A stretch of 64,000 bases of DNA from Clavibacter michiganensis (GTDB lineage: Bacteria; Actinomycetota; Actinomycetes; Actinomycetales; Microbacteriaceae), in NCBI RefSeq assembly GCF_002151125.1, contig NZ_MDJZ01000015.1, forward strand, positions 124,001 through 188,000, written 5' to 3'. Both the position numbers and the translations under genes were made by a program. Below the pieces are notes generated by a model. It did no database searches. It was given only the letters and a program-made list of their open reading frames with translations, and had not been told where the DNA came from. Each line of letters opens with the position of its first letter. Positions within the stretch are counted from its first letter, which is position 1. Below are positions 8,898 through 15,943 of this stretch, piece by piece.

Positions 8898-8903
8898 CGA
8901 CCC

Positions 8904-8950
8904 GGCGCTCCGCCGCGGGCCCCGACGGGCCGCGTCGCGGGCGGAGCGCC
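8904..8950 (+). terminator. Hairpin between pyrH and frr
   Basis: GGCGCTCCGCC (8904-8914) pairs with 8940-8950, and an inner GGCCC/GGGCC stem closes a CGAC loop. It starts seven bases after the pyrH stop. No T-tract follows. Confidence 0.6.
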
Positions 8951-8963
8951 TCCCCATCCGCGT

Positions 8964-8969
8964 TAAGAT
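8964..8969 (+). promoter_or_regulatory. Candidate -10 box for frr-cdsA
   Basis: TAAGAT lies between the pyrH hairpin and frr, 42 bases before the frr start, leaving room for a leader with the AAGGAGAA ribosome binding site. No good -35 box is visible. Confidence 0.4.
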
Positions 8970-9011
8970 CGACCGGGCGCCCCTCGTGCCCGCGCTACCG
9001 AAGGAGAACCC

Positions 9012-9569
9012 GTGACCGTCGCAGAAGTCCTCGCAGATGCCCGAGACCGGATGGGCAAGGCCGTCGAGGCGGTGAAGGAGGACTTCGGGAGCGTGCGCAC
9101 GGGCCGTGCGAACCCGGCCCTCTTCCAGAAGGTCATGGTCGAGTACTACGGCAGCCCCACGCCGCTCGGCCAGCTGGCGAGCATGAACAACCCCGAGGCG
9201 CGCACGCTCATCGTCACGCCCTACGACAAGACGGCCCTCAAGGAGATCGAGAAGGCCCTCGTCAACGTCCCGAACCTCAGCGCCACCGTCGGCAACGACG
9301 GCGAGATGGTGCGCCTCACGCTGCCAGAGCTCACCGAGGACCGCCGCAAGGAGTTCGTCAAGATCGTCCGCGGCAAGGCGGAGGAGGGGCGCGTCAGCGT
9401 GCGCAACATCCGCCGCCGCTCCAAGGACACGCTGGACGCGCTCAAGGGCGAGGTCGGCGACGACGAGGTCGCGCGCGCCGAGAAGGAGCTTGAGGCGCTC
9501 ACCAAGACGCACACCGACCAGGTCGACGACGCGCTGAAGCGCAAAGAGACCGAACTCCTCGAGGTCTAG
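9012..9569 (+). CDS. frr: Ribosome recycling factor
   Basis: A 185-residue protein that with EF-G splits post-termination ribosomes. Seen: typical RRF length and sequence, with the three-helix bundle sequences [12 protein letters not shown] near residue 28, [16 protein letters not shown] in the middle domain and [12 protein letters not shown] near residue 130. The GTG start at 9012 follows AAGGAGAA. The TAG stop directly abuts the cdsA GTG, so the two are co-translated. Confidence 0.97.
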   Translation: MTVAEVLADARDRMGKAVEAVKEDFGSVRTGRANPALFQKVMVEYYGSPTPLGQLASMNNPEARTLIVTPYDKTALKEIEKALVNVPNLSATVGNDGEMVRLTLPELTEDRRKEFVKIVRGKAEEGRVSVRNIRRRSKDTLDALKGEVGDDEVARAEKELEALTKTHTDQVDDALKRKETELLEV

Positions 9570-10610
9570 GTGGCCAGCCCCGAGGATCCCGCCGAGCGGG
9601 CGCCCGTCGTGCCGCCCGCTCCGGGCCCCGACGGCGCACCGCGGATCCGCAGGCGCCGCGGCCGCGTGACGCGCGCCGAGTTCGAGGCGCAGGTCCAGGC
9701 CACGCGCGCCGACCTCACCGCGCAGGTGCGTGCCACGCGCGCGTCCCTCGAGGCGACGAACGACCGCATCAACGCCCGCACGGGACGCAACCTCCTCTTC
9801 GCGGTGAGCGTCGGCCTCCTGCTCGGCGGGGTGGTCCTCGTCAGCCTCGTGGTCGTCAAGCAGCTCTTCCTGCTCATCGCGGTCGCTCTCGTCGCCTTCA
9901 CCGCATACGAGCTCGCCACGGCGCTGCGCCAGGCGGGCCGGCGCGTGCCGCGCGTGGGCTCGGTCATCGCGGTCGTCGCGCTCATGCCGATCACCTACTT
10001 CGGACGGCCCGACGGGCAGTGGCTGGGCCTCCTCGGGGCGATGGCCTTCGTCGCGCTCTGGCGCGTCGCCGAGCAGGCCGTGCCCGCGCGGCGGACTCCC
10101 GTGCGGGCGGTCGTCGGCGACATCGGCTCCAGCGTCTTCCTGCTCGGCTACGTGGGGCTGCTCGGGTCCTTCGCGGTGCTGCTCACCGCGGGCGACGGGG
10201 GCGAGTGGTGGACGCTCGCGTTCCTCATCCTCGTGGTGTGCAGCGACACGGGCGCCTACGTCGCGGGCCTCAACTTCGGCAAGCACCCCATGGCGCCCAC
10301 CATCAGCCCGAAGAAGACCTGGGAGGGGTTCGCCGGGGCGGTCGTCGCGGCGGTCCTCGCGGGGATCCTGCTCTCGCTGTTCATGATCCAGCAGGCGTGG
10401 TGGTTCGGCGTGGTGCTCGGGCTCGTGATCGTCGTGACCGCGACGCTCGGCGACCTCGCCGAGTCGCTCATCAAGCGCGACCTCGGGGTCAAGGACATCA
10501 GCTCCTGGCTGCCGGGCCACGGCGGCTTCCTCGACCGCCTCGATTCCGTGCTGCCGTCCGCCGCCGTCGCCTATGCGCTGTTCCTCATCGTCACGGGCGC
10601 TTCCTCGTAG
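9570..10610 (+). CDS. cdsA: Phosphatidate cytidylyltransferase (CDP-diglyceride synthase)
   Basis: A 346-residue membrane enzyme making CDP-diacylglycerol from phosphatidate and CTP. Seen: about 75 hydrophilic residues with charged coiled-coil-like repeats (EAQVQATRADLTAQVRATRA), then about eight membrane segments, the CTP-binding SDTGAYVAG and PKKTWEG, and the family signature DLGVKDISSWLPGHGG near the C-terminus. The GTG start touches the frr stop codon with no gap. The N-terminal extension is longer than in E. coli CdsA. Its TAG stop forms half of the -10 box of the next gene. Confidence 0.95.
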   Translation: MASPEDPAERAPVVPPAPGPDGAPRIRRRRGRVTRAEFEAQVQATRADLTAQVRATRASLEATNDRINARTGRNLLFAVSVGLLLGGVVLVSLVVVKQLFLLIAVALVAFTAYELATALRQAGRRVPRVGSVIAVVALMPITYFGRPDGQWLGLLGAMAFVALWRVAEQAVPARRTPVRAVVGDIGSSVFLLGYVGLLGSFAVLLTAGDGGEWWTLAFLILVVCSDTGAYVAGLNFGKHPMAPTISPKKTWEGFAGAVVAAVLAGILLSLFMIQQAWWFGVVLGLVIVVTATLGDLAESLIKRDLGVKDISSWLPGHGGFLDRLDSVLPSAAVAYALFLIVTGASS

Positions 10611-10623
10611 GATGTCCCGGATG
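10608..10623 (+). promoter_or_regulatory. Leaderless-type promoter of the DivIVA-motif gene, built on the cdsA stop codon
   Basis: TAGGAT at 10608-10613, whose first three bases are the cdsA stop, is followed by seven bases and the ATG at 10621. AGGA could alternatively act as a ribosome binding site. Confidence 0.45.
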
Positions 10624-11166
10624 ACCACCACCTTCCCGACCGCCGGGCGCCGCGAGCGCGGCTACGACCCGGACCAGGTCGACACCTTCCTGCGCGACGC
10701 GCGGCGCTGCTACGACGACGAGGCCGACCGCTCGCTGACCTCGGAGACGATCCGCCGGGTGTCCTTCGACATGCGCCGCGGGGGCTACTCGGCAGCGGCC
10801 GTCGACCGGGTCCTCGAGCGGCTGGAGGACGCGTTCGCGGTGCGGGAGCGCGACCGCACGGTCGCCCGGGTCGGCGCCGACGCCTGGAACGCCGAGGCGC
10901 GTCGCGCGGCGCAGGAGATCCTGGACCGGGTCAGCCGGCCGACGGGGGAGCGCTTCGACCGGGCGGGATTCCTGACGACCGGATACGACCGCCGCGAGGT
11001 CGACCGGTTCGCGGACCGCATCGCGAAGTACTTCCGGGGGACCAAGCCGATGAGCGTGGACGACGTCCGCACGGTGGCGTTCCACCCGCGTCGCGGAGGC
11101 TACCGGGAGGCGCAGGTCGACCTGCTGCTGGACGCCGTCGTCGACGTCATGAACGCCGTCCGCTGA
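10621..11166 (+). CDS. Small protein made of four DivIVA-type motifs
   Basis: A 181-residue cytoplasmic protein. Seen: four short motifs like the N-terminal membrane-binding segment of DivIVA/Wag31: GYDPDQVDTFL (about residue 14), RRGGYSAAAVDRVLERL (about 50), GYDRREVDRFADRI (about 120) and RRGGYREAQVDLLLDAV (about 160). The long coiled coil of true DivIVA is absent. DivIVA segments bind curved membrane at poles and septa; a scaffold or competitor role here is inference. It follows cdsA by ten bases; an upstream ATG at 10612 is possible. Confidence 0.85.
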   Translation: MTTTFPTAGRRERGYDPDQVDTFLRDARRCYDDEADRSLTSETIRRVSFDMRRGGYSAAAVDRVLERLEDAFAVRERDRTVARVGADAWNAEARRAAQEILDRVSRPTGERFDRAGFLTTGYDRREVDRFADRIAKYFRGTKPMSVDDVRTVAFHPRRGGYREAQVDLLLDAVVDVMNAVR

Positions 11167-11189
11167 CGTCCGCCAGGCGTCCTCCCCAT

Positions 11190-11221
11190 CCGCATCGGCT
11201 GACAGGACGCCCCCGATGCGG
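11190..11221 (+). terminator. Inverted repeat after the DivIVA-motif gene
   Basis: CCGCATCGG (11190-11198) pairs with CCGATGCGG (11213-11221). A competing 7-bp stem GCGTCCT/AGGACGC (11177-11183 with 11204-11210) overlaps it, so only one can form. It may be a terminator or part of the control region of the next gene. Confidence 0.4.
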
Positions 11222-11238
11222 GCAGGGAGTCGCCATCC

Positions 11239-11255
11239 GGGTAACGGTTGGGTAA
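11239..11255 (+). promoter_or_regulatory. One-turn-spaced direct repeats upstream of the transglycosylase-like gene
   Basis: GGGTAA occurs at 11239-11244 and again at 11250-11255, exactly 11 bases apart, and the second copy overlaps a TAAAGT -10 candidate (11253-11258). This layout suits a dimeric response regulator. MtrA, which controls wall peptidase and resuscitation-factor genes in actinobacteria, is a candidate by inference only. Confidence 0.4.
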
Positions 11256-11269
11256 AGTCGTCCGAAGCC

Positions 11270-11980
11270 ATGGGTAGACACACGAACGACCTCGCTCCTC
11301 GCCAGCCGCTCACCGCCGCGCCGAGGCCCGCCCCGCGACGGCGCTCCGCGTTCTCGCGGGTGGCCGCGCCCATCATCGCGTTCGGTGCGGCTTCCGCCTT
11401 CATGCTGGTCAACGTCGTGGATCCCACGTCCGGCGCCGTCGCGAACCCGCAGTACCAGGAGTACCAGACCACCGTCGCGCAGCTGGCGCGTGCCGATGCC
11501 CAGAGCATCTCCGTGACCTCGGCCGACACGGCCGTCGAGATCGAGCCCGGGTTCGAGTCCGTCGCGGCCCCGCCGCCCCCGCCGCCGCCCGTCGAGACCC
11601 CCGCGCCGTCCACCGGCTCCGGCTCCAGCGCGAAGTCGCCGGGCTCGGGAGGGGGAGGCGGGGCGATCGCCATCCCCGACCCCGGCAGCGCGAAGGGCAT
11701 CGCCCGCAGCATCCTCGCGTCCCAGGGCATGGGCGACGACCAGTACGCGTGCCTCGACTACCTCTGGACGAAGGAGTCCGGCTGGCGCGTGAACGCCTAC
11801 AACCCGAGCGGCGCCTACGGCATCCCGCAGGCCCTGCCGGGCAGCAAGATGGCGTCCGCGGGCGCCGACTGGCAGACGAACCCGGCGACGCAGATCACGT
11901 GGGGCCTCGGCTACATCGAGTCGCGCTACGGCTCCCCGTGCGGCGCGAAGGCCCACAGCGTCCTGAAGAACTGGTACTGA
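11270..11980 (+). CDS. Secreted lytic-transglycosylase-like (SLT-fold) protein
   Basis: A 236-residue exported protein. Seen: a basic N-terminus, one hydrophobic segment about residues 30-50 (signal peptide or anchor), a Pro-rich linker (APPPPPPPVETPAP), a Gly/Ser-rich spacer, and a C-terminal domain of about 85 residues with DYLWTKESGWRVNAYNPSG, YGIPQALPGSKM and WGLGYIESRYG. The Glu of TKESGW matches the catalytic Glu of SLT-type transglycosylases and aggregation-promoting-factor-like proteins. It ends with Tyr just after the domain. It probably trims peptidoglycan outside the membrane. The ATG at 11270 is chosen because the upstream open frame lacks protein-like sequence. Confidence 0.88.
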   Translation: MGRHTNDLAPRQPLTAAPRPAPRRRSAFSRVAAPIIAFGAASAFMLVNVVDPTSGAVANPQYQEYQTTVAQLARADAQSISVTSADTAVEIEPGFESVAAPPPPPPPVETPAPSTGSGSSAKSPGSGGGGGAIAIPDPGSAKGIARSILASQGMGDDQYACLDYLWTKESGWRVNAYNPSGAYGIPQALPGSKMASAGADWQTNPATQITWGLGYIESRYGSPCGAKAHSVLKNWY

Positions 11981-12036
11981 CCGCGCGCTCCGCTTCCACG
12001 GGTGCTCGGCGTGCATCGTCGCGCACCCCGCCGGGC

Positions 12037-12051
12037 TAGCCTCGGACCATG
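12037..12051 (+). promoter_or_regulatory. Leaderless-type promoter of the antiporter gene
   Basis: TAGCCT at 12037-12042, six bases, then the ATG at 12049. There is no ribosome binding site. Confidence 0.55.
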
Positions 12052-13779
12052 GACTACGCGGCTCTCGGCGTCGCCGGGATCGCGACCCTGGTGGCCGTCA
12101 CGCTCCTCGCGCGGCGCATCCGAGTGGCCACCCCGCTCGTGCTGGTCCTGGTCGGCGTGGGGGTCTCGTTCCTGCCGGGCGTGCCGCCCGTCGAGGTGCC
12201 ACCCGAGCTGATCCTCGCGGGCGTGCTCCCGCCGCTGCTCTACGGGGCGGCGGTGACGGTGCCTCTGGTCGACCTCCGCCGGAACCTGCGCACGATCATC
12301 AGCCTCTCGGTGGTGCTGGTCCTCGTGTCCGCCTTCGGCATCGGGCTGCTCCTCTACGCGCTCTTCCCCGACCTGTCCTTCGCGGGGGCCCTCGCGCTCG
12401 GCGCCGTCGTGAGCCCGCCCGACGCCGTGGCCGCCACGAGCATCGCCCGCCGGCTCGGCCTGCCTCCGCGCCTCGTCACCGTCCTGGAGGGCGAGGGCCT
12501 CGTCAACGACGCGACGGCGCTCGTCCTGCTGCGCACATCGATCGCGGCGGTCGGCGCCTCCGTCGACCTCTGGCAGGCCGCGGGCGGCTTCGTGCTCTCC
12601 GCGGTGGGAGCCCTGGCGATCGGCCTCGCGGTCGGCCTCGTCACGACCGAGGTGCGGCGCCGGCTCGACGACCCCGTCCTCGACACCGCGATCTCCTTCG
12701 CCGTCCCGTTCGTCGCGTTCATCCCGGCGGAGGAGGTCGGCGCATCCGGCGTCCTGGCCGTCGTCGCGGCGGGCATCTGGTCGGGCCACCGGAGCGCGTC
12801 GACGCTCTCGGCGCAGTCGCGCATCAACGAGCGGCTGAACTGGCGGACCGTGCTGTTCCTGCTCGAGAACGGCGTCTTCCTCCTGATGGGGCTGGAGCTG
12901 CGCGACATCATCGACGAGGTGCACGAGGCCGACCTGGGCGTCGGCACGGCGGTGGCCTACGGCTTCCTCACGCTGGTGGCGCTGACGCTCATCCGCTTCG
13001 GGTTCCTGGTGCCGCTGCTCCTCGGGCTCCGCCGCCACGAGGAGCACGTCGCGGCGCGCACGCGTCGGGTGCGCCGCGGGCTGGAGCGTCTCCGCCGGGA
13101 GCGCGGCGACGACCGGCCGTCACGGCGCGAGCGGACCGCCGCGCGGATCCTCCGGCGGCGACGGGCCGACATGCAGGCCCTCCGCTCGCAGGGCCTCGGG
13201 TGGCGCGGCGGGCTCGTGCTGGGCTGGGCGGGCATGCGCGGCGTGGTCACGCTCGCGGCCGCCCAGTCGCTGCCGTCGGACACGCCGTACCGCGCGCAGC
13301 TCGTCCTCATCGCCTTCACGGTCGCGATCGCGTCGCTGCTCGTCAACGGCGGGACGCTCCCCGCGGTGATCCGGTTGAGCGGCATCCGCGGCAGCGACGC
13401 GGTCGAGGACCAGCGGCAGCTCGCGGCGCTCGTCTCCGAGCTGGCCGACGCGGGGATCCGCGCCGTCGACGAGGGCGTGCGGCAGCTGCCCGACGGGACG
13501 GACGTGGACGAGGAGGTCCTCGAGCGCGTGCGCCGCGACACGGCCATGAAGGCCGAGTGGGTGACGGAGCGCGCGGAGGCGATGGCGGCCGACGACGGCG
13601 CCCCGCTCACCCCGCGCGCCGCGTACCTGATGCTCCGGCGGCACGTGCTCGACGCCGAGCGCGCGGCCCTGCTCGAGGCGCGCCGCGCGGGCGAGCACCC
13701 GTCGCGCGTGCTGGCCCGGGCGCAGCGCATGCTCGACCAGGAGGAGGCGCGCCTCGGCCGCCAGGCGGACGCCGGCTGA
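12049..13779 (+). CDS. Na+/H+ antiporter, CPA1 (NhaP/NHE) family
   Basis: A 576-residue inner-membrane cation/proton antiporter. Seen: about 12 hydrophobic segments, LPPLLYGAAV early, the ion-binding region SPPDAVAATSIARRLGLP near residue 122, and LEGEGLVNDATALVL near residue 145. An Arg-rich hydrophilic stretch of about 60 residues (328-387) interrupts the late membrane part, and the last 120 residues form a charged cytosolic tail. The start follows a TAGCCT box by six bases. It stands alone in its transcription unit, and its control by pH or salt cannot be judged. Confidence 0.93.
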   Translation: MDYAALGVAGIATLVAVTLLARRIRVATPLVLVLVGVGVSFLPGVPPVEVPPELILAGVLPPLLYGAAVTVPLVDLRRNLRTIISLSVVLVLVSAFGIGLLLYALFPDLSFAGALALGAVVSPPDAVAATSIARRLGLPPRLVTVLEGEGLVNDATALVLLRTSIAAVGASVDLWQAAGGFVLSAVGALAIGLAVGLVTTEVRRRLDDPVLDTAISFAVPFVAFIPAEEVGASGVLAVVAAGIWSGHRSASTLSAQSRINERLNWRTVLFLLENGVFLLMGLELRDIIDEVHEADLGVGTAVAYGFLTLVALTLIRFGFLVPLLLGLRRHEEHVAARTRRVRRGLERLRRERGDDRPSRRERTAARILRRRRADMQALRSQGLGWRGGLVLGWAGMRGVVTLAAAQSLPSDTPYRAQLVLIAFTVAIASLLVNGGTLPAVIRLSGIRGSDAVEDQRQLAALVSELADAGIRAVDEGVRQLPDGTDVDEEVLERVRRDTAMKAEWVTERAEAMAADDGAPLTPRAAYLMLRRHVLDAERAALLEARRAGEHPSRVLARAQRMLDQEEARLGRQADAG

Positions 13780-13802
13780 CCGGACCCGCGCACGACGCGG
13801 CC

Positions 13803-13817
13803 TAGGATCGGATCATG
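13803..13817 (+). promoter_or_regulatory. Leaderless-type promoter of the Cys/His small-protein gene
   Basis: TAGGAT at 13803-13808, six bases, then the ATG at 13815. Confidence 0.55.
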
Positions 13818-14111
13818 CCGCGCAGCAATCGACCCCGGGGGAGACGTGCGCGCGAGGAGGAGGACGAGGACGTGCTCACGCGCCTCCTCAGCGGATCGCA
13901 GCACACCGAGACACGGCGCGGCCGCGTCTGGAACGTGCAGCCCGTCTCGGCGGCCCGGGCCCTCAAGGTCTACCGCTGCCCCGGCTGCACCCTCGACATC
14001 GAACCCGGCCACGCGCACGTCGTCGCCTGGCGCGCCGACGGCATGATGGGCGAGCAGAGCGATCTCGCCGCCCGCCGTCACTGGCACACCCACTGCTGGA
14101 AGGTCTCATGA
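13815..14111 (+). CDS. Small Cys/His protein, likely zinc-binding
   Basis: A 98-residue protein. Seen: a very basic then acidic N-terminus (residues 1-20), and a C-terminal half with CPGC at about residue 57, one His at about 67 (GHAHV) and a closing HWHTHCW. This set of Cys and His could bind a metal. Homologues in actinobacteria are often labelled ATP/GTP-binding without support; no Walker motif is present. Its stop overlaps the ATG of the hydrolase gene by four bases, so they are probably co-translated. Function unknown. Confidence 0.85.
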   Translation: MPRSNRPRGRRAREEEDEDVLTRLLSGSQHTETRRGRVWNVQPVSAARALKVYRCPGCTLDIEPGHAHVVAWRADGMMGEQSDLAARRHWHTHCWKVS

Positions 14112-14842
14112 CGGACGCCGCTCCCCGCACGATCACCAGCTCGACGGAGCTTCCCGCGCGCCGCGAGGACGTGGAGCTCGTCACCGCTGACGGGCTGCGG
14201 CTCGTGGGGGAGCTCGCGCTGCCGGCCGACCGGGATCCGGTGGCGACGCTCGTGACGCTGCACCCGCTGCCCACCGCCGGCGGCTTCATGGACTCGCACG
14301 TCCTCCGCAAGGCGGCGCTCCGTCTCCCCGCCATGGCCGGCCTCGCGGTGCTCCGCTTCAACACCCGCGGCACGACGTCCACCCGGGGCACGAGCGAGGG
14401 TGCGTTCGACGGCGGCGACGCCGAGCGCCACGACCTGGCGGCGGCCATGGACCTCGTCGCCGAGCGCGGCCTGCCGGCCCCGTGGATCGTCGGCTGGTCC
14501 TTCGGCACCGAGATCGCGCTGAAGCACGGACGGGCGCACCCCGTGGAGGGCGCGATCCTCCTCTCGCCGCCCCTGCACCGGGCCACGGCCGACGAGGTGG
14601 CCGCGTGGCACGGGGATCCTCGCCGCCTCGTGATCCTCGTGCCCGAGCACGACGACTTCCTCCGCCCCGCCGAGGCCCGCGAGCGGTTCGCGTCCGTGCC
14701 GGAGGCGGAGCTGATCGCGGTGGACGGCGCCAAGCACCTCTGGGTGGGGGAGACGCAGGTCTCGCGCGTGCTCACCGAGATCGTGCGGACGGTCGCCCCG
14801 CAGGCGCTGCCGCTCCCGACGGAGTGGCCGCCCGCGCGCTGA
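14108..14842 (+). CDS. Alpha/beta hydrolase
   Basis: A 244-residue cytoplasmic hydrolase of the serine type. Seen: HPLPTAGGFMDSHV near the oxyanion region, RFNTRGTTSTRG, the nucleophile elbow GWSFGT with Ser131, an acidic residue in VPEHDDFL, and the likely catalytic His in DGAKHLW. The pattern resembles the actinobacterial/proteobacterial hydrolases with an RGVG-type oxyanion motif. The substrate is unknown. The start overlaps the upstream stop (ATGA), tying it to the Cys/His protein. Confidence 0.9.
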   Translation: MTDAAPRTITSSTELPARREDVELVTADGLRLVGELALPADRDPVATLVTLHPLPTAGGFMDSHVLRKAALRLPAMAGLAVLRFNTRGTTSTRGTSEGAFDGGDAERHDLAAAMDLVAERGLPAPWIVGWSFGTEIALKHGRAHPVEGAILLSPPLHRATADEVAAWHGDPRRLVILVPEHDDFLRPAEARERFASVPEAELIAVDGAKHLWVGETQVSRVLTEIVRTVAPQALPLPTEWPPAR

Positions 14843-14857
14843 TCCCGCGCCGGTCCC

Positions 14858-15916
14858 TCAGCGCTCGTTCTGGAGCGGGATCGCGACCTGCCGGATGATG
14901 AGCAGCACGGCGGCCGCGACCGGCACCGCGATGAGCGCGCCGAGCACCCCGAGCAGCGTGCCGCCCGTGAGCGCGGCGATCACGACGATGACGCCGGGCA
15001 CCTTGACGGCCCGGTTCATGATGTTGGGGCTCAGCACGTACGCCTCGATCTGCATGTAGACGAGGTAGTAGACGGCCACGGCGATCCACGTGTTCATCGA
15101 CTCCGGCAGCAGCACGATCTGGCCGAGCAGGATGAGCGCCGAGCCGGTGATCGTGCCGACGAGCGGCAGCAGCGAGAACAGGAACGCGATGAACGCCCAC
15201 ACGGCGGGCAGGGCCGCGCCGACGATGCTGAGGTAGATGAAGCTGAGGACGCCGTTGCAGAGCGCGAGGCCGACCTGGCCCATGACGTAGCGGCCGACCG
15301 ACTGCGTGATCTGCTCGGCGATGTCGGCGAAGCGCGCGCGGCGCGTGGCCGGCACGAGCTTGTAGAGGCCGCTCTTGAAGGAGTTGAGCGAGGCCGTGAA
15401 GTACATCGTGAGGATCACGACGATGACCAGCCCGAAGAGGAAGTTGCCGATCGTGAACGCGACGGTGAGGACGTTGCCCGTGATGGTGGCGACGTTCGAG
15501 GCGTTGGAGAGGTACTGGACGAGCTCGTCCGCGCCGGTCTGGACGTCGAAGACCTCGCGCGGCACGAACGACTGCAGGTTCTCGATGAACTGGTCGCCGC
15601 TCACGCTCTGCGCGTACTGGACGATCTGCGTGACGAGCGCGCTCGCCTGGTTCACGACGACGGGGATGACCGCCAGCAGCACGCCCGCGAGCGACCCGAG
15701 CAGCACCAGGAAGATCACGAGGATGGCGACCGGACGGGGGACGCTCTTGCGCTCCAGGTACGTGACGAGAGGGTCGATGCCGAGCGCCAGGAATATCGCC
15801 GTGCCCACGTAGGTGAGGACGGTCCCCAGGGACACGAGCGCGCCGCCGATGACGAGCGCGGTGAGCACGCCGAGACCCGCCAGGAGGCCGAGCCGGTAGG
15901 GGTTCTGGATCTTCAC
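14858..15916 (-). CDS. AI-2E family transporter
   Basis: A 352-residue polytopic membrane protein of the AI-2E exporter/permease family (TqsA/YdiK-like). Seen: about eight hydrophobic segments, a hydrophilic region after the third, and the family stretch LLPLVGTITGSALI with a closing GGTLLGVLGALIAVP. Members have been linked to autoinducer export, Na+/H+ exchange or unknown solutes; the solute here cannot be read from sequence. The GTG at 15916 follows GGAGG. It lies 27 bases after the DivIVA-headed gene on the same strand and is probably in one operon with it. Confidence 0.92.
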   Translation of the reverse strand: MKIQNPYRLGLLAGLGVLTALVIGGALVSLGTVLTYVGTAIFLALGIDPLVTYLERKSVPRPVAILVIFLVLLGSLAGVLLAVIPVVVNQASALVTQIVQYAQSVSGDQFIENLQSFVPREVFDVQTGADELVQYLSNASNVATITGNVLTVAFTIGNFLFGLVIVVILTMYFTASLNSFKSGLYKLVPATRRARFADIAEQITQSVGRYVMGQVGLALCNGVLSFIYLSIVGAALPAVWAFIAFLFSLLPLVGTITGSALILLGQIVLLPESMNTWIAVAVYYLVYMQIEAYVLSPNIMNRAVKVPGVIVVIAALTGGTLLGVLGALIAVPVAAAVLLIIRQVAIPLQNER

Positions 15917-15943
15917 GTCGGAGGCCTCCGGTTCGGCACGCGC

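Noticed and set aside
7179-10631. 1150-codon open frame on the minus strand
   Set aside because: It runs antisense through tsf, pyrH, frr and cdsA, whose proteins are certain. Long mirror frames are expected at this GC content; its translation is low-complexity Arg/Asp/Gly sequence.
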